Source: Craterostigma plantagineum
Lineage: Eukaryota > Streptophyta > Magnoliopsida > Lamiales > Linderniaceae
Assembly: GCA_027422505.1 (NCBI GenBank)
Contig: JAPQWV010000649.1
Span: forward strand, 124,001-188,000
Direction: 5' to 3'
Length of the DNA: 64,000 nucleotides
Notes under the pieces: generated by a model
The model's database searches: none
Seen by the model: only the letters and a program-made list of their open reading frames with translations
What the model was told of the DNA's origin: nothing
Shown here: one piece after another, positions 53,026-64,000 of the stretch
Layout: each line of letters starts with the position of its first letter
Numbering within the stretch: the first letter of the stretch is position 1
Position numbers and translations under genes: made by a program

Positions 53026-53461
53026 TATTGAATCGAAATTGATCGTGTGTGTGGTGTGATTTGTTAAACAAGGATGTAACGTGGTTCGGATTTTGAATAT
53101 CCTACATCCACGGAGCAAGAAATCGATGCTTTACTCAAGAACTCAATTTTACAGAATGAACACACACACTATCTTCTACAGTGACGCATACTGGCGAAGG
53201 AGAAGATAAAACCAAAACAAAACAATGTCAAAAGACTGTTAAGTCCCTGTTAGTTAAAACTAAAATACAAAAGGCGTTACAGCAACTTTATAAGTGTAAC
53301 ACGCCATCTCTTCTACTTAAAGAATCCCACGTGTGAAACAGAGTAGAAAAACCTGTATCATAGAACAGAATCAAAAACTATAGTATAAAACAGAATCAAA
53401 GCATTAGCATAAACAGATCACCCATAAACAGATCACCCATTATCACCGTTCTGTTTTAACA
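53026..53461 (-). repeat. Copia 5' LTR
   Basis: This LTR has the same 436 bases as the 3' LTR as far as I can read. It is followed on the minus strand by the primer-binding site without a gap. Confidence 0.95.
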
Positions 53462-53466
53462 ACCCG

Positions 53467-54353
53467 AACACTAAAATCAATCTCAAAATGCGTCTGCTAT
53501 CATCTCTCTCCTCGGTCAGACGGATGTTTGTGTTTTGGACGGTTATTATGCGATATAGCTTTTTATTTGCATTGAAGTCCAATTTTTTTCTCTCTGTGTC
53601 TTTGTCAGAAAAGGTGACCTACATAGACTATCGTACTACATAGTACTCTCGGAAAAAAAAACATAGACTGTAGTACTGCTTTTATTATACAAAATTTATT
53701 TGTTATTGTATTACATGGGAAGTTGGAAAAATTACATCATAAATGCTTTCGCATGATACTGTAATGTCAAGAAAATATGTTAAATTAGACTACTTATTAC
53801 TTTATTTTCTTTATTATATATTTTCTGACGGAAGAAATTGGACTAATATTATTATAATACAAGCCTTGAGTTAAATAACACAAATTATCTGTTAATTGAT
53901 CAATTGTGGAGGAATACACAAAATGAAAAATTGTCTAGATTTTTAATTATACAGATATTTTATATATGCATCTCGAATTAGTTTGTTTCCCGTACCATGT
54001 AGTTGTTGTGTTTTTAATAAACATTTTCGATGCGTTTTACATGTATAAATATATTATAGTTGTTGTGTTTTTAATCAACATTAATCGATGCTTTTTATAT
54101 GTAGAAATATATTTTTTATTATTAACCTTTTTATTTATTTGTAATTAAATTTAAAATAATATATGTAGTCTAATTTCTAAAATCATAACATAAGTGGGTA
54201 ATATTGAAATTTGTAAAAATTGGTTTGGATATGAATATTACAAAATAGTCTATTGAGTTTGAGAATGAGTTGATCGGTTGGAGAAGAATTACAGCATTTT
54301 GAGTTTGAGAATGCGTTTGAGTTTGAGAATGCGTTTCTCGGTTGGAGATGGTC
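53467..54353. mobile_element. Harbinger-like element, right part
   Basis: This is the right part of the element split by Copia; the two parts sum to ~940 bp. The right tip is CTCGGTTGGAGATGGTC at 54337-54353, one mismatch from the inverted left tip. Short direct repeats of GAGTTTGAGAATGCGTTT lie just inside. There is no transposase, so it would be a non-autonomous derivative. Confidence 0.5.
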
Positions 54354-54356
54354 TTA

Positions 54357-54840
54357 GTAGAAATGAAACACACACACACACATCCCTGTCTTACATACAT
54401 ACATTGGATAAAAATGGAAGCTCTATTCAACAATCCTGATAAGCTGATTAACCAAATAAGGCAGCAAACTACGAGTAAAATAAACCCAAATTACGCGAGA
54501 AATCGCCTCATATTCGACTTCGGTCAGCATAACCAAAGATCGAACAACATAAAAGTTGAACCCTAAGTCACCCAAATGTCTACACTTGATTGATACTGCT
54601 GCATATTTTTCTTTATCTATTCAGTGAATATTTTGTTCATGGCATCTGATTACGAATACTTTTATCAGGGTTCAGGCAAGTGTGCCGTATTGAATATTAT
54701 AGTCTAATTGGGCATCCAGCACTGGTAAGTAGAGCTTTATCACGCATCTGCAATGTAATAATCTCTCTGTAAACTAAACCATTCCAATAACGAAAAAGAC
54801 AGACAGAAAAAACAAGACAAACCTAATTAGAAGTCGAGTC
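54357..54840. other. Intergenic DNA downstream of the coiled-coil gene
   Basis: This short AT-rich stretch has a CA run near 54369-54381 and no credible gene. It should contain the 3' UTR of the minus-strand gene that ends at 54841. Confidence 0.5.
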
Positions 54841-56443
54841 CTAAACACCCTCACCGAGTTCATTGTTACTACTACAACTACTACTATGTTGTGGGTAGCA
54901 AGAATACACAAACAAAGACGCCCCCATTGCTATAGATAGACTCATCAAAGTCCAGAGCCACTCACGGCTACTCCTTTTTCTTTCTTGTTGTCTTCGAGCA
55001 ACCTCTGTCATAACAAAAGATCAAACCGTGAAGGTTTTCTTTTCCACCGAACTTAACGAAAAAAAATTAACACATACCTGCAAGCTTCCTCTGTGACATT
55101 TCATGATTAACAATCTCATAGTATTGCAGTCTGTCCCTCAGCCTTGATATTTCCTGATCTTTCAACTCAATAGTGATAGCAGCTGATTCCTCGGCTTCCA
55201 TCCGAGCCATGGCTCCACCAATTGCTTCGGACAGAAACCTCATAGCCACTACTTCCTGACAGAGTTGTCCTACCAAGTTTTCATCATCACTTGCAACTGG
55301 AGGACATAATTCAGATTCAAAGAGATTCCGCAACCTCTCCCATTGACGATGTATGGACGCAAGAGTTTCTTCAGCGGATTTCCTCTTTTCAATTTCCTCG
55401 AGTAGACTAATCTTCAATGACTGCAATTCTGATTCAGTGCTGCGACCATGTGAATTACTACTTGACGCCGACCCATCTGAGGAGAAATCTGTGGATGAAA
55501 GCCAGAGTTTCTATAGGTGTCCAAATCACATCAAGACAACATTAAAACAACAGAAATAATAGATCTCAATAAGAAAAGTGAATTTAAAATTTCAAATTTA
55601 GAAATAGCAAAAGGAAACAACTTTAGACGCAACGCAATGCAATGAAGCATTCTAATTCTATAAGACTATGCACTGTGTTAGTTTTTTCTTATTCCACCAA
55701 CTCCTCTGACGTACAATACTCAACAGATCTTGAACTGCCTGAATATATTCACTCAAGGGATAGTGATTGAATTCAGAGCATGAATCAAATCCATCAGAGA
55801 TTCGATTAAGATGAAACAAGCAATAAACTCGATTTCAACTACAGCATATTGATAAAAATGTTCAACGCAACAGTCCAGAAGACTCTACTCATTCAACTCA
55901 ACCATAAAGATTACCGTGAAAAACCAAGAAAAAGAACAACGCATTGATGACTCAATCAATCCCGGAAAAGGCCTGATATACAATAAAATTAGCTGAGATA
56001 AATTAAAACGAAAAGGAATCTGATACGACCAAATTACCCTCATTCGCGTCAAAGAACTCCCCGGCGGCTGAAACAAAACTCCGGCACTCAATTTCAGCAC
56101 CAGGTTCATTGTTACCAAAGCTATCCCCAACATCCTCAGGACCCAAATCGTCACTCACATCGTTTCCAAGGAGTATTTCTGGAACTTCCACAGTAATCCT
56201 TTCCTCATTATTTTCCTTCGCCACTCCATACCCACGTCGGCGCTTGTTGTTCGCTACGTAAGGCGAAGGAGAGATGGGATCGGCCGCAGGAAAATCCGGT
56301 ACTGGAGATTGCTCCGGAGTCGAGTATAAGTCCGGTCGTATGTACACGTGTCGATGATTGGAGTTTGGTAAGGTTTCGGATGCAAGCTGTGGCTTTTTCT
56401 GCTGGAGAAGGGTTTCCAACGCCAGGGTCGTCAGCGTCGGCAT
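54841..56443 (-). CDS. Uncharacterised plant coiled-coil protein with C-terminal membrane segment, 322 aa
   Basis: Three exons, 56443-56038, 55476-55078 and 55004-54841, join in frame with GT-AG ends to give 969 nt (322 residues plus stop). Exon 1 encodes a proline- and acid-rich, probably disordered region with a basic KRRRGYG patch. Exon 2 encodes a long coiled coil (SLKISLLEEIEKRKSAEETL and on to LKDQEISRLRDRLQYYE). Exon 3 encodes a basic stretch (ARRQQERKRSSREW) followed by a hydrophobic segment (LWTLMSLSIAMGASLFVYS) near the C-terminus, as in tail-anchored proteins. I do not recognise a named family; similar proteins of unknown function occur in plants. A role at an internal membrane is inference from topology only. 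Confidence 0.82.
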
Positions 56444-56579
56444 GGTCGGAGAATTGAATAGGTGGTGGTAGGTAGGGTTTTAGGGGAGAAGACAAATAGA
56501 CGAGAGAATTGAGCAGGCGGTTTTTTCTTGTTTACCATTTGAAACATAAAAATTCTAAATAAATTTTTTAAAATTAATA

Positions 56580-56818
56580 CTCCATCCGTCCCAAACTTTT
56601 ATTGACATTTGGGGTATGCCACGATTTTTAACAAACTGAATATTTTAATCATATAGTATAATTAAATGTAAAAATGTAAATTTTGACACGTCTTTTAAGA
56701 GTATTTAATATTATTATATTGATTGTTTGTGGTAGTTTTTTGCTATAAAAGGAGAAGTACAAAGAGAACGGGACGCCCGATATAGTAAAATGTATAAAAT
56801 GATTTAGGACGGAGGGAG
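56580..56818. mobile_element. Stowaway-like MITE 1
   Basis: The ends are CTCCATCCGTCCCAAAC and, inverted, CTCCCTCCGTCCTAAA, flanked by TA on both sides (56578-56579 and 56819-56820). The TA target duplication and CTCCNTCCGTCC ends are typical of Tc1/Mariner-type Stowaway MITEs. It lies just upstream of the coiled-coil gene. Confidence 0.85.
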
Positions 56819-57032
56819 TATAAATTAACATGTAAATTTTGGGACATTGGAGGGGCATTGGACATTTTGCTTCGAGGAAATTGTCAAGTAGTCATTTAAT
56901 ATATCTTTCTTCCATGGAGTGGACGTGTATAAATGTTTTGACGTGTCTATTGTAATAAGCAAATCCAATGTGAATAACCAATTGATAGTCAAAATGTCTA
57001 CTTTTCCCGTCAAATAATATCTAATCTATTAG

Positions 57033-58248
57033 GGCTTAAATTTTTTTTTGGTCCTGTAACTTAAGGAGGGTAGCATTTTAGGGACCGATAAGTTTGGGTG
57101 GGCAAAATACACCCACTAACTTTTGAAAATACGGCAATTATAGGACATTATACGCTTTGAACCGTATTTCGACCCAAACCCGCTGACATGGCATTGTACA
57201 TGTTGACATGTGGGTTTGATAGGCACCCACGTCATCAAACAAAATTCGACGTGGAGCCACTTCATAAAATCCTGCCACGTCACCAGTTTAATTTTAAAAA
57301 ATTAATAATCTCCCCCAATCGATTTCATCATCTCCCTCCTCAAATTACTCCATCTCTCTCTGAAAATTGTAGCAAATTAGGTTGACTTCATCGTCATCTT
57401 GCTGCAGCCGCTAGAGCCCAAAAGCCACATCTTTCCCTGAGCTCAAAACGCCGCTCTATACGCCGCTCAAAACGCCGACGGGAAACCCGGTGGTGTTCAG
57501 GTTTCTCGCTGCTCCGGCGTCGCTGAAGCTCCAGGCGAGTACCCTCTGGGCTTCGACCCACTCGGTCTTGGAAGCTGAGAACCCTACGAACATCTCTGCG
57601 GCGGAAGAGCCCCAGGTACTGGCCGGCGGAGGGGCGGTGAAGTCGCGCTGGCGCGGCGGCGCTGGGGGTGGAATTTTGGTTCAGAGATGATGAATTCGAC
57701 GATTGGGGGAACCCAAAATTTTGGATTGAATTATGGAATTTCATCCCCATCTCTGAACCAAAATTCAGAGATTTGAGGAGATGATGATGAAATCGACGAT
57801 TGGGGATGGTGAAATCGACGATGGAATTTTGTTTCTGAATTAATTACTCAAAGATGATGAAATCGACGATTTTGGTCAGAGATGATGAAATCGATGAAAT
57901 CGACGATTTGAGGAATTGAATTTATGAATTACTCAGTAATTTGAGTAAATTGAGATTTTTAAAATTAAATATTATTAATTTTTTAAAATTAAATTAGTGA
58001 CGTGGCAGTATTTTATGACGTGGCGCCACATCGAGTTTTGTTGGATGACGTGGGTGCCCTATCAAACCCACATGTCAACATGTACAATGCCACGTCAGTG
58101 GGTTTGGGTCGAAATACGGTTCAAAGCGTATAATGTCCTATAATTGCCGTATTTTCAAAAGTTAGTGGGCGTATTTTGCCCACCCAAACTTATCGGTCCC
58201 TAAAATGCTACCCCCATTAAGTTACAGGACCAAAAAAAAATTTAAGCC
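57033..58248. mobile_element. Mutator-like element with ~280-bp terminal inverted repeats
   Basis: The 1216-bp element starts GGCTTAAATTTTTTTTTGG and ends with the complement. Inverted repeats of about 270-290 bp (57033 to ~57310, and ~57960 to 58248) are nearly identical. The sequence AATCTATTAG is present on both sides (57023-57032 and 58249-58258), a 10-bp target duplication. Long TIRs with a 9-10-bp duplication are diagnostic of MULEs. No transposase is encoded. The interior (57390-57700) is GC-rich, unlike the rest of the element, and may be captured host sequence. Confidence 0.9.
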
Positions 58249-58261
58249 AATCTATTAGTTA

Positions 58262-58496
58262 CCTTCGTCCCAAACCATTTGGACATTTTACTATATCGGA
58301 CGTCCCAAACCATTTTGGACATTTCATTATATAGCAAAAACTACCACAAACAATCAATATAATACTATTAAATATTCTTAACAGACGTGTCAAAATATAA
58401 ACTTTTCACCTTTTAATTGTACTATATATTAAAATATTTAATTTTTAAAAACCGTGTCATATCCCAAATGTCCATAACCGTTTGGGACGGAGGGAG
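58262..58496. mobile_element. Stowaway-like MITE 2
   Basis: The ends are CCTTCGTCCCAAACCATTTGG and, inverted, CTCCCTCCGTCCCAAACGG, flanked by TA at 58260-58261 and 58497-58498. It sits directly beside the Mutator-like element. Confidence 0.82.
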
Positions 58497-58498
58497 TA

Positions 58499-58958
58499 TA
58501 ATGGGGTGGGGTGGCTATAAACTGCCATTTTGGTCCGTCAATTTTGTTTACAATTTATTAACCCTTAATTTATATTAATTAAATAATTACAATGATATTG
58601 TCAATATATTATAATTATGCCCTCAAATTAATTTTCTTAATGAATAAAAATAAGAAATTTAATTGTAATAAAACTTGAAATATAAAATTATATACTATAT
58701 TTATATATGGCAAATGCATAAAATGTACTTAAATACTAGTGGTATAAAAGGCATTCATGGTAATGGCTTAGTTTTTTCCTTTTTTTTTTAAAAAAAAATT
58801 GGCTTGGTATATGGTATGTATGAAGCTAAATAACGGAAGAACGAGCAAACTAATAGAAAACAAACGAGGAATTAGTCTTTGATTTATTATTTCAATATTT
58901 TAGTTTATCAGGTTTTATAATTATTTTAATAAATAATTTCGTCATATGATCTTAGGTT
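58499..58958. other. AT-rich intergenic DNA
   Basis: No gene or clear repeat is visible in this AT-rich stretch between the MITE and the hAT relic. Confidence 0.5.
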
Positions 58959-59515
58959 GTTGATCAACTTTTCAATGAGATGGACGATCGTTTTACTAAA
59001 GCCAACACATACTTGATGTTATGCATTTCATCCCTTGATCCTAGAGATTCATTTCGAAATTTTGATCGTGAAAGGCTGCTACAACTTGGCAAGCTATATA
59101 CAAAAGATTTTCGGATATTGATTTATGTCGTTTAGGAATACAGTTGGATCGATATATTTTGAATGTGAAGGTGAACGAAGCTTTTAGTGAACTTTAGGAT
59201 ATTAGAGAACTTGGAAAGAAGATGGTTGAAATGGAGTATCACACTATCTATGATCTGGTATACCGACTTCTAGAATTGGCTTTGGTTTTGCCGGTTGCAA
59301 CAGCTATTGTCGAAAGATCATTTTCTGCAATGAAAATTTCAAGCATGATTTACGTAATAAGATGGGTGATGACTTTCTCTCGGATTTGTTGGTGTGTTAC
59401 ATCGAAAAAGAAACATTTGCAAGTGTTGGATATGAAACAATTTTGCGAAAATTTCAGAATATGGGACCGCGAAGACTTCTTTTACCGAAGACTACTTTTA
59501 ACTAATATTTTAACA
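58959..59515 (+). pseudogene. hAT transposase relic (C-terminal part)
   Basis: Frames from here encode pieces of a TTF-zinc-finger/hAT transposase: VDQLFNEMDDRFTKANTYLM with DPRDSFRNFDRERLLQLGKLY, then the hAT dimerisation motif ELALVLPVATAIVERSFSAM, then in another frame HDLRNKMGDDFLSDLLVCYI. In-frame stops and at least one frameshift separate the pieces, and the N-terminal zinc finger and catalytic core are missing. The element is dead. Confidence 0.82.
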
Positions 59516-59862
59516 TTTTCTTTATGGATAAATGTATGGTTGACATCAAAATTTTTTATTGTTCTATCAAATTTTTTTTATTGTTCTATATTATAATTAT
59601 TTTCGACCCCCACGTCATAAATCCTGGTTTGCAAGGGGCATAAATGTTTAAGCCAACAAAAAACAATATCGCCCCGATTAACAACCAATCACAACACAAA
59701 TAGATGATAAAAACAGTAACACACAAGAAGAGGCAATACAACTAAAAAATCATACAAGGAAGCATCTTCAATAATCACACTACATGCAAGATACTCGTAT
59801 ATGCATAAAAATGTGGCACTTTCCACTACTAATGCTTCATTCCGACGTACGATGCTTGGATT
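59516..59862. other. TWD40-2 3' UTR and flanking DNA
   Basis: This stretch follows the TWD40-2 stop codon on the minus strand and probably contains its 3' UTR. No other feature is seen. Confidence 0.5.
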
Positions 59863-62800
59863 TCACGAAAAGTCAATCATTGGGAGTTCATCACGAACAC
59901 CAGTCACTTGGCTTTTAGCCTGTTGAGGAACCAAGTCTGGCACATCCTTAGAATTGGATGAAAGAGTTTCCACAAGTTGTAAACTTTTCTGGTCATTTGG
60001 TGAAACAGAAGCACCTTTCTCACTTGACTCTGTTGGTTGCATAATCGTAGAGCCCGATTCAAATTTTGATACAGCGTCCACTTCAGTACTCTGCTGATGT
60101 TCGGATGCTGTTGATTTTGCCTTAGATTCTTCTTCGTCATTCTTGTGATCACCCTCAACAACTCCATTTTGAGCTTCCTCTATTTCACTTGAAGAATTAG
60201 CCGTGGAGTCTGAAGATGCAGTAGGTGCATCTTGCGTAGGCCCTTCCAGTGCCAATGGTTTGGCGGCGGGTTGTTGCAGTGGAGGAATCTTCTTTTTAGG
60301 ATCCATTTGACCGGGATTGGGTCCATATAAAGAAGCCATTCCGGTTGGTAAAATTTCGATCGCAGGCTTTTTTGCTGCGTCTTGGAGGCTCGTCAGTTTG
60401 GATTCCTCGAGGGAAGCCAAGAAAGCCGCTGCGGCATCCATTTTAACTGAAGGAGTATGCTCCAGTTCTTTTTGAAGCATTCTGTTCCATGCCTGAACCA
60501 AACTCCTCAATGTAGGCCGACCATGAGCCTAAAAGATACAGCAGCAGTTGGAATTGATATACTAGTAATACCAATTAATCAGATGGTAATTTATGAAAAA
60601 TAAATTCCATGTACGTGAGCATGAAGCACAGCTTCTGCAAGCATTCCCGTATCTTGCCAAGCCTTCTCCATGAGTATATTATCCCCCAAAAGTGCAGCTG
60701 CAAAAGCAGCTTCTCGCCCTGAGCCGACGGAGATCAAATTGTTCACCAAGTTCTGCAGAAAGTTCAAACAAAGAGTTGCTGAAACAAATAGCATGCATAC
60801 AAATCTAAAAACTTGGAACTTCTGAGCTTCTGATATCTTCTTACAGCAAGTGAAATATTCAACGCAGAGTATGGAGGGAAACTATGTTCAACAACAGAGA
60901 TATCAAACAAGAATCATAAAGTATGAATCATACACTGAGCCGTGTCAACTCCCCATGATTGGCGAGTCTTAAAGCAAGGCCTCTCAATTCATGACCTCGA
61001 AGAGCTCCTTTAACAGACCCTGCAGCAGCTACTCTCTTGAGAGCTTCTCGAGCGATTTCGACTTGCCCTGTAGCATCTGCGGCATCAATAAGTTCGAGGA
61101 ACTCGTTCACAAATTTAACAACTCCTTGAACAGCATCCACAACATTTTCCTTCTTCGACGATAAATTCATGATATCGTTTAAGTTCAAACCTAGCGCTTC
61201 TTGTCCTATATCCCTACTGTTGCTCATTGTTAATAGGCATTGAAGGGCTCTTTTCAAGTCATTGCTCTGCATGGCAAGTTGAAACTCGAACCGCTTGGAT
61301 ATACCAGGTAAATGTAGCGCTTCATTGGCGTATCCCATCCCAAGCAAAAACTGTGCTAGGTCATCATGATGTTCTCTAGCAAGCCTACTAGCCCATTTCA
61401 CTGCACTAACTGCATCGCCATATGCTGCTAAACACCGACAGCGGATGCCTGGATGGCTGAGTGATATTGCATGAGCAGACATGTACCTGTCGATAAGCCA
61501 CAGAACACCATCTTTCACTCCAGCAACAACAAGCGGTCCCACGGGTCGTTTTTGTTCAGCTGGGAATCTGGTAACAGCAACAGAAACACCACCACCACCA
61601 ACAGCGACTTCATTAACTCTCCTTTCTTCAAATTCTTTAGGTATCGGCGAATCGCCGTCAACTTTAGATTGCTTGGGCAATGTTATAAAAGGAGGTATCG
61701 AGGGAGCATGTTGAAAAGAAGCTAATCTGACCACTTGTATCAAAGGGGGCCGCAGCTTGACCTTCTCCTGCGTGAAAGCTTGTTGACTATCTAATGTTAT
61801 TAAGGCCAAGTCTCCATGTTCTGCAAAAGCTTTTGACTGGGCGTCTTTTAGACGCATCTCCTCTTTCTTTCTTTTTGTCTCTATGTCGATTGGTGCAACT
61901 CCAGAATCAACAAAGACACACTCAATGGTGGTTGGGGTGGCGACAAACAATTGTCTTCTATGCCATACACCTCCAGTAGCATAAGGAATTGCCACGTCAC
62001 CCAAGTAGCGAAACTGAGGACGCAGGGAAGAGATGGCAATATGTTGTTGATAAGCAAAAGCACAGTATTCAACCGTTTGATCCCATGCTGTCCATTCTGC
62101 CTGGGGAAGAAGACCACCAACTGGCTGAAATGTTTCCCAACTATATAATTGGAAGTTTGGTTGTGGTGCTTCCGCAGAAGCTTTTGTTGAAGAGAATCCA
62201 TCATCCTTGGTACCGAAAGAAGAATTGGGACTGAATCCATATCCAGAGAGAGGCATAGACTGAAACATTGAAATAGCTGTGGCAGCCACGTGGCTTATCC
62301 TCCTTGATATTCGATAGGCAACGCCCAACAGTGTTCCTCCGTGCAAGCCAATGACTGGTTCACCACGGCTACCGACAGACCTCATTAAAATGTTTGATGT
62401 TCCATCATCAAGTAATATACGAACCTGAACACTGGCAGATGATGCAGTGGAAGCTGCCGCTGCAGCTGCCTGTGCAGCGGCTGCTGCAGCTTCCTTTGCT
62501 TTCTTGGATGAGCTGCCTTTGGGAATTATAGGCATTCTTGGAGGCAAGGCAGACTCTAACAGTGCAAACCTGTCTCTACAAGTGTCCCATGCCAAACATC
62601 TTGCACTGCCTGAATCAACAATTGACCAGTCACTGACCTTATATATTGAGAAGTAGGGAATATCAGGCCACACAATGGCAAGAAACCTGCAGATGGAAAT
62701 GTAGGAATAAATGTGTTTTTAGAATTTAATGATATATTACGACTAAAAATAAACGACAGAGTTAAGGTGCTCTGTTACGCAGCATATAAGTCGTTTGCCC

Positions 62801-64000
62801 CTACCACATAATGAATGAGGGTCTACTTACTTTCCTGAACTGCTCACAGAAAGGACTGAATATGAATCATGTGGAACAGGAGTTGTAATATGCTTTTTAA
62901 TTTGTTTCACTTGTATTTGCTCTTGTGCGTCTCCTCTGACTCGTCCTGCATCATTCAAAGATGCATTGCTTCCAAGAGCGGGATTAACAGTATTAGACAA
63001 TTGAAATTGCAGCAGTTTCAATTCCCTCTCGACGACATATACAGCAGCATGCTCTCGATTCCCTGGAGAAGTTGGCAATGAAGCCACAGGCGGGAGCGAC
63101 TTGGAATCAAATTCACAGAGGAGCACACCAATATTGGTTCCAGTTGCAACAAGATGGGGTTGTAAAGGATGTGCAACCATGGAATAAACCTATAACAGAT
63201 ACACGTTCTGAGCCGTAACGAAATTGTCACCCTTCATATAACCCAGAATGTAGTATTAAATGGTAAACTTCATACCCTGAGCTTTTTATGAGAGGCGAGC
63301 AACTGCGGAGGAACTAAAGATGACAATTCACATAATGGCCTTGTAAGCGCTGAATATGTGGGATGCTCGATGGCCCTGCAAAAACATTTCGTGGAAACTC
63401 AATGCTAACTATTAAAAACTTTAGTTGAGCAGAATACTCTAAAAAGAAAGTTAATACAAATCTCAGGGTTATACACATGCATACCATATGTGAGAATCCT
63501 TTACACATGTCAAAATGTCGAGATTTGGAGCACGGGGATGGCACCAAGATGCCACACTATGGCAAGCCAATTTTGAGACTGGCTTAATTTTGCGCAGTTC
63601 CTAGAAGAAAATGTGTTCCGCGTATAATGAACAAGTTTGATTCATTATTTTAATGAAAAGAAACAAATTAATTAGTCAACTCATCAACAACCTTAAATGA
63701 AACTGTATCCCAGATCGCTAAAGTCTTGTCTACACCAATCGTAATCAGTCGTGGAGGAGCACCAATCACACGAGCAAGCTCAAAAGCAACAACTCCACCA
63801 TCATGTGCCTGAGAGAAACATAGTCCAATGGTAGGGGTATAAGCCTCACTCACTGAAGCCAACATAGTGAGCAAGAAACTGTTGTTCATCAATGATAACA
63901 GAGACAATTATACAGCAGCAGCAGAGAAATAAAAATACAGCAAACAAAGACCCTTACTTTCAAGCTCAACTTGGGGGAAAGTTCTCGCGAATCTTGACCG
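59863..64000 (-). CDS. TWD40-2: TPLATE/TSET complex subunit TWD40-2, C-terminal 8 exons (5' end outside window)
   Basis: Exons in transcription order are 64000(partial)-63958, 63808-63692, 63600-63485, 63375-63276, 63189-62831, 62686-60934, 60752-60615 and 60528-59863. All joins are in phase with GT-AG ends, and the stop is TGA at 59863. The ~1096 residues encoded here include WD40 repeats (AHDGGVVAFELARVIG, VDKTLAIWD, SVASWCHPRAPNLDIL), an alanine-rich linker (KKAKEAAAAAAQAAAAAA), an alpha-solenoid part (HHDDLAQFLLGMGYANEALH, KALQ-type helices) and a disordered acidic tail ending ELPMIDFS. The order and wording match the Arabidopsis At5g24710 product as I recall it. TWD40-2 is a subunit of the plant TPLATE adaptor complex that starts clathrin-mediated endocytosis at the plasma membrane. 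No disruption is seen. Confidence 0.93.

Larger units (their letters stand above)
31330..53461 (-). mobile_element. Ty1/Copia LTR retrotransposon, interrupted by a long-LTR element array
   Basis: The element has 436-bp LTRs (5' at 53026-53461, 3' at 31330-31765 on the minus strand), TG at the start, and 5-bp target duplications ACCCG at 31325-31329 and 53462-53466. A primer-binding site for initiator tRNA-Met directly follows the 5' LTR. One long polyprotein frame (Gag, protease, integrase, RT, RNase H) is split by an insertion at 32433-49148, with target duplication CTATC. Without the insert the element would be ~5.4 kb with a frame I find free of stops. By eye the LTRs do not differ, so the insertion is recent. 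Confidence 0.95.

Noticed and set aside
57490..57690. Open frames in the Mutator-like element core as genes (66 aa plus, 118 aa minus)
   Set aside because: Both strands are open because the region is GC-rich; neither has a recognisable domain. Kept only as possible captured sequence.

Overview
The window is nuclear DNA from a flowering plant, probably a eudicot. It shows GT-AG introns, plant-only gene families (GLR3 glutamate receptor, TPLATE-complex TWD40-2, HEN2), AT-rich intergenic DNA, MITEs and nested LTR retrotransposons. The species cannot be fixed from the sequence.

Layout. 1-1268 (+): last four exons of a HEN2/DExH10 exosome helicase. 1811-4995 (-): complete six-exon GLR3-clade receptor channel, 920 aa once spliced. 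3658-31783: a ~14.06-kb direct tandem duplication (unit 1 3658-17721, unit 2 17722-31783). Each unit holds the 5' part of the GLR gene, a broken RPT5 proteasome-ATPase pseudogene, an apparently intact 108-aa plant gene, several MITE or foldback elements, and the 3' LTR of a Copia element. 31330-53461 (-): one Copia retrotransposon with 436-bp LTRs, split in its RT/RNase H region by a 16.7-kb insert. That insert (32433-49148) has three ~3.7-kb LTRs alternating with two 2.8-kb internal regions that encode only a small zinc-knuckle Gag-like protein. A single 5-bp target duplication flanks the whole insert. The Copia element itself lies inside a small Harbinger-like element (TTA target duplication). 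54841-56443 (-): three-exon gene for an uncharacterised coiled-coil protein with a C-terminal membrane segment. 56580-58496: two Stowaway-like MITEs around a 1.2-kb Mutator-like element with very long terminal inverted repeats. 58959-59515 (+): hAT transposase relic. 59863-64000 (-): the last eight exons of TWD40-2, a subunit of the TPLATE/TSET endocytic adaptor complex.

How it fits together. The host genes are unrelated housekeeping or signalling genes. What stands out is a layered recent history: Harbinger-like element, then Copia insertion, then insertion of the long-LTR element into Copia and its growth to a three-LTR array, plus a tandem duplication with breakpoints in GLR exon 2 and the Copia 3' end that share six bases. 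The duplication made a truncated GLR copy whose reading frame ends inside the Copia LTR. The two units look nearly identical; the differences I noticed are single-base homopolymer indels, so either a very young event or an assembly artefact must be considered.
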